Shown here: positions 6,270-8,739 of the stretch, piece by piece
How positions within the stretch are numbered: the first letter of the stretch is position 1
Layout: every line of letters starts with the position of its first letter
Assembly (NCBI GenBank): GCA_937941745.1
Contig: CALDGV010000142.1
Span: 1-8,739, forward strand
DNA from: an uncultured Prosthecobacter sp.
Lineage (GTDB): Bacteria; Verrucomicrobiota; Verrucomicrobiia; Verrucomicrobiales; Verrucomicrobiaceae
DNA: 8,739 nt
Direction of reading: 5' to 3'
Made by a program: the position numbers and the translations under genes
The notes under the pieces: generated by a model
Seen by the model: the letters and a program-made list of their open reading frames with translations, nothing else
What the model was told of the DNA's origin: nothing
Databases searched by the model: none

Positions 6270-8660
6270 ATGAAAGTGCTCCATCCTTCTCGTCTCATTG
6301 CGCCTCTGCTCCTGCTGCCTTTCGCCCTTTCTGCTGAAGTTCACATGTGGACCAGCAAGGCGGGTACTGTCCTCGAAGCCGAAATGACAGGCGTTGATGT
6401 CACGGCGCGCACCATTTCGCTCAAGAAGACGGATGGCTCTGTGATCACCATCCCGATTGATGCCCTGAGTGACGCAGACAAATCCTATGCGGCAACGGAA
6501 TGGAAGAAAATGCAGGCAATGCCATCAGCTGCGCCAACTGCGGCTAAGGCACCCGCCGCAGCGCCGGCAACGCCCGCTCCATCCACGGCACCAGCTTCGC
6601 CCGCCGCTGCTCTTGCTGCACCAGTACCCGCTGCTGGAGGTGCAGGCAAGCCAGCTCCAGCTCGTCCTGCACTGGCAATTCTGCCTGCCAAAACCTTCAA
6701 GGCACCCAATAGCGCTGACTATGTCAGCAAGGTCCTCAAGACAAGACCGCGCCTCCTGCATGCCCAGACTGGGTGGTCTGCGCTCAAGAGCTTGATCGCC
6801 ACAGACCCGAATTTCGCCAAGATGGCGGCGAACTTGAAGGCGGGTGGAGAGAAACTGCTCGAAGCGCCTGAGCTGACACGAGTATTTGGAGAGCAGCGCG
6901 GCACGGTGACGCCTGGTTCCAAGGCCATGTACCGCATGGCTGCGCTGGGTGCTCTGCACTTTTTGGACGGGGATCCCCGATGGAAGGAGCGCGCCATTCG
7001 CGAAATGGTCGCCATCACAGACCCTGCCACCTTCCAGAATTGGTATGTGGATGAGCCGGAGGTGACTTCGGATTTCTTGATCGCCGCATGCCTGGGCTAC
7101 GATTACTTCAAGGATGGCTTCACTGCCAAGCAGCTCACGGATGTGAAAACCTACATGGTCGAAAAGGGTGTGGGGGCGCTTGCTGCACGGCTGAAAGGTG
7201 AACCCATTCCCGAGTCGGCTCGTGGGAAAGCTGCAGGGGTGGATGATCCCGCTAAAGCCAAGGGCCCTGCCAAAGGAGCTCCAAAGAAAGCCGAGGAGGA
7301 CGAACCCGACGCCGAACACATGGCCATGGCTTCAGCATTGTTGATCTCGGCCATCTGCCTTGTAGATGATGATCCAGGCGCCTCGAGGCAGGCTGTCGAT
7401 GCTGCTGGCAAAGTCTTTGGCAAAGGGATGCTGCGTTTTGCTCCAGCTGGCATCTGGCCCGAGGGCATGCAGGCTGGCGAGCAGGTGCTCGACTATGCCA
7501 TCATGGTTCTGCAGACCTTGAAAACAAATGCGGGTGGTGACTTTGGGTTCAGCATGCTCGAAGGCATTCCGCAAGCTGGTCTGGCCAGACTGCATCTTGT
7601 CGGCCCCTTTGGGACTCTCTTCAATTATGGTGACACTGATGCGACCTCACTCAGCCGCCCCTGGGTCGGCACTTGGCTCGCCGGGGTGCATGGCAACTTT
7701 GGGCAAAAAGGTCTTACCGCCGCCAGCGCAGGTTCAGCCGGTGCAGACAATGCCTTTCTGAGCCTCGCAGGCCACATCATCTACTACAATCCTCATGCTG
7801 CAGGGGATGGAACTCCTGATGCCTTGGATTATGGAGTCGCTGGCGGACAAATCGCCGCCCTTCGGTCGGCCTGGGATCGTGGCGCTTATTACGTCGGTTT
7901 GAAAGGCGGCGACAACCGGGTGCCCGCAGCACAATTGGACCTCGGAACTTTCGTTCTTGATGTCGCTGGAAAACGCTGGGCCGTAGAGCTGGGTTCAGAG
8001 AGTGATCGAGCGCCAGGATTTGAACCCAAGGCTGCAGATCGCACCAAGCGCTATCAGCTCTACATTGAAGGAACCCCAGGCCAGAACACCTTGGAAATCG
8101 GGCAGGAAGAGGAGTTCCCCGCAGCCAAGAAAGGTGCACCACCTCCCAAGCCCGTTATCAGCACGAATCAAAGCCTCGACGGCAGGGCTTCGGTTCTTTT
8201 CGTTCAAAGTCTTCCGAACGCAGGTCTGGCAGCCGTGGATTTGAAAGATGCCTATTCAAAAGCTGCCAAGGAAGCAGTTCGCGGAGCCATGCTGGTTCGA
8301 GGAGGAGCAAAGAGCTACGTGGTGATTCAGGATGACCTGGTCATCAAAAACAACACGAACGTGACATGGAAAATGCACACGCGGGCCGAGGTCGTAGTGG
8401 ATGGAAAAAGCGCCACGCTCACGGACAAGGATCAAAAACTGCATGCCGTCATTCTATCACCCGCTGGCGCGACATTCAGCACCGAGGAAGCTCCAGAACC
8501 AGCAAGTGAGCAATCCAAGAGGCTTAACGGCATCAGGGTGCTCAAGGTCAGTCTGCCTGAAATCAAGGGCGCCCAGACCATCAGCATTGCCTTCGCTCTC
8601 AACGAGCCACCACCAGCTCATCCCGTGAGCCCCATCGCCCAGTGGGTGGGGAAAAAATAA
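6270..8660 (+). CDS. Secreted SHD1-domain protein with a heparinase II/III-like fold, catalytic residues apparently lost
   Basis: The ATG at 6270 gives 796 aa; an in-frame GTG two codons earlier is less likely. Residues 1-22 form a signal peptide (LIAPLLLLPFALSA, then EVHMW). Residues 25-76 are an SHD1 domain (MWTSKAGTVLEAEMTG, DGSVITIPIDALSDADKSY), followed by an Ala/Pro linker to about 135. The remainder follows the heparinase II/III plan: RPRLLHAQTGWSALKSL (159-175), an alpha-helical toroid-like region with LGYDYFKD (275-282) and WPEG (396-399), then a beta-rich half with LFNYGD (450-455), AALRSAW (529-535), YYVGLKGGDN (540-549), LDLGTFVLDVAGKRW (556-570) and GQNTLEIG (604-611). Residues that family knowledge marks as catalytic or zinc-binding are changed: His to Glu262, Tyr to Ala402, the His-Ser-His site to Ala553-Ala554-Gln555, Asp to Glu573 and His to Gln605. 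It may bind a polyanionic glycan without cleaving it. The frame is intact over its whole length, so it is not a decaying gene. It appears to be a single-gene unit ended by a terminator. Confidence 0.88.
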   Translation: MKVLHPSRLIAPLLLLPFALSAEVHMWTSKAGTVLEAEMTGVDVTARTISLKKTDGSVITIPIDALSDADKSYAATEWKKMQAMPSAAPTAAKAPAAAPATPAPSTAPASPAAALAAPVPAAGGAGKPAPARPALAILPAKTFKAPNSADYVSKVLKTRPRLLHAQTGWSALKSLIATDPNFAKMAANLKAGGEKLLEAPELTRVFGEQRGTVTPGSKAMYRMAALGALHFLDGDPRWKERAIREMVAITDPATFQNWYVDEPEVTSDFLIAACLGYDYFKDGFTAKQLTDVKTYMVEKGVGALAARLKGEPIPESARGKAAGVDDPAKAKGPAKGAPKKAEEDEPDAEHMAMASALLISAICLVDDDPGASRQAVDAAGKVFGKGMLRFAPAGIWPEGMQAGEQVLDYAIMVLQTLKTNAGGDFGFSMLEGIPQAGLARLHLVGPFGTLFNYGDTDATSLSRPWVGTWLAGVHGNFGQKGLTAASAGSAGADNAFLSLAGHIIYYNPHAAGDGTPDALDYGVAGGQIAALRSAWDRGAYYVGLKGGDNRVPAAQLDLGTFVLDVAGKRWAVELGSESDRAPGFEPKAADRTKRYQLYIEGTPGQNTLEIGQEEEFPAAKKGAPPPKPVISTNQSLDGRASVLFVQSLPNAGLAAVDLKDAYSKAAKEAVRGAMLVRGGAKSYVVIQDDLVIKNNTNVTWKMHTRAEVVVDGKSATLTDKDQKLHAVILSPAGATFSTEEAPEPASEQSKRLNGIRVLKVSLPEIKGAQTISIAFALNEPPPAHPVSPIAQWVGKK

Positions 8661-8684
8661 GCTTCCGTGCTCTAGTTTATTCTG

Positions 8685-8716
8685 GTGGCAGGCTCCTCAA
8701 GCCTGCCACTTTTTTT
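8685..8716 (+). terminator. Rho-independent terminator of the SHD1/heparinase-like gene
   Basis: GTGGCAGGCT (8685-8694) pairs perfectly with AGCCTGCCAC (8700-8709) around the 5-nt loop CCTCA, followed directly by seven Ts (8710-8716). It begins 24 nt after the stop codon at 8658-8660. A 10-bp G+C-rich stem plus a U-tract is a textbook intrinsic terminator for the plus strand. No matching A-run precedes the stem, so it should work mainly in one direction. Confidence 0.9.
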
Positions 8717-8739
8717 GCAGGTCTCGACCCCTCAGTAGG

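Noticed and set aside
6525..7319. 264-codon open frame on the minus strand
   Set aside because: It lies opposite the signal-peptide/SHD1/heparinase-like gene, has Cys/Arg/Ser-rich composition and shows no domain.

Overview
The window looks like chromosomal DNA of a Verrucomicrobiota bacterium, probably a Prosthecobacter/Verrucomicrobium-like member of the Verrucomicrobiaceae. This is inferred from a secreted protein with an N-terminal SHD1 (Sla1-homology) domain, from LamG-like plus F5/8 type C modules on a membrane-anchored protein, and from start codons with no recognisable Shine-Dalgarno sequence. I see no tRNA, rRNA, CRISPR array, insertion sequence or phage gene, and no gene-free stretch longer than about 120 bases.

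Layout, left to right. (1) A plus-strand gene cut by the left edge encodes a Pro/Ala-rich cytoplasmic tail, one membrane helix, a concanavalin-like (LamG) domain and a C-terminal F5/8C carbohydrate-binding domain. (2) A plus-strand gene encodes a membrane-anchored HtrA/DegS-like serine protease with an intact His-Asp-Ser triad and one PDZ domain. (3) On the minus strand, converging on the protease gene with a 7-nt gap, lies a two-gene unit: an N-acylglucosamine 2-epimerase (renin-binding-protein type), then a stand-alone DhaL-type kinase subunit. (4) A 117-nt divergent intergenic region carries a near-perfect 13-bp direct repeat spaced exactly 50 bp. (5) A plus-strand MacB/FtsX-type ABC permease follows, without its ATPase or adaptor. 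(6) A long plus-strand secreted protein joins SHD1 to a heparinase II/III-like fold and ends before a strong intrinsic terminator.

The genes share a loose theme of cell envelope and carbohydrate handling: surface sugar binding, envelope proteolysis, amino-sugar epimerisation, export and a polysaccharide-lyase-like exoprotein. They are not one operon. Only the epimerase and DhaL genes look co-transcribed.

The most notable point is the last gene. It keeps the recognisable backbone of the heparinase II/III family but has substitutions at every catalytic and zinc-binding position I can align by eye, so it may be a secreted pseudoenzyme. The second is an epimerase-DhaL pair without DhaK, which leaves the kinase partner and substrate unknown.
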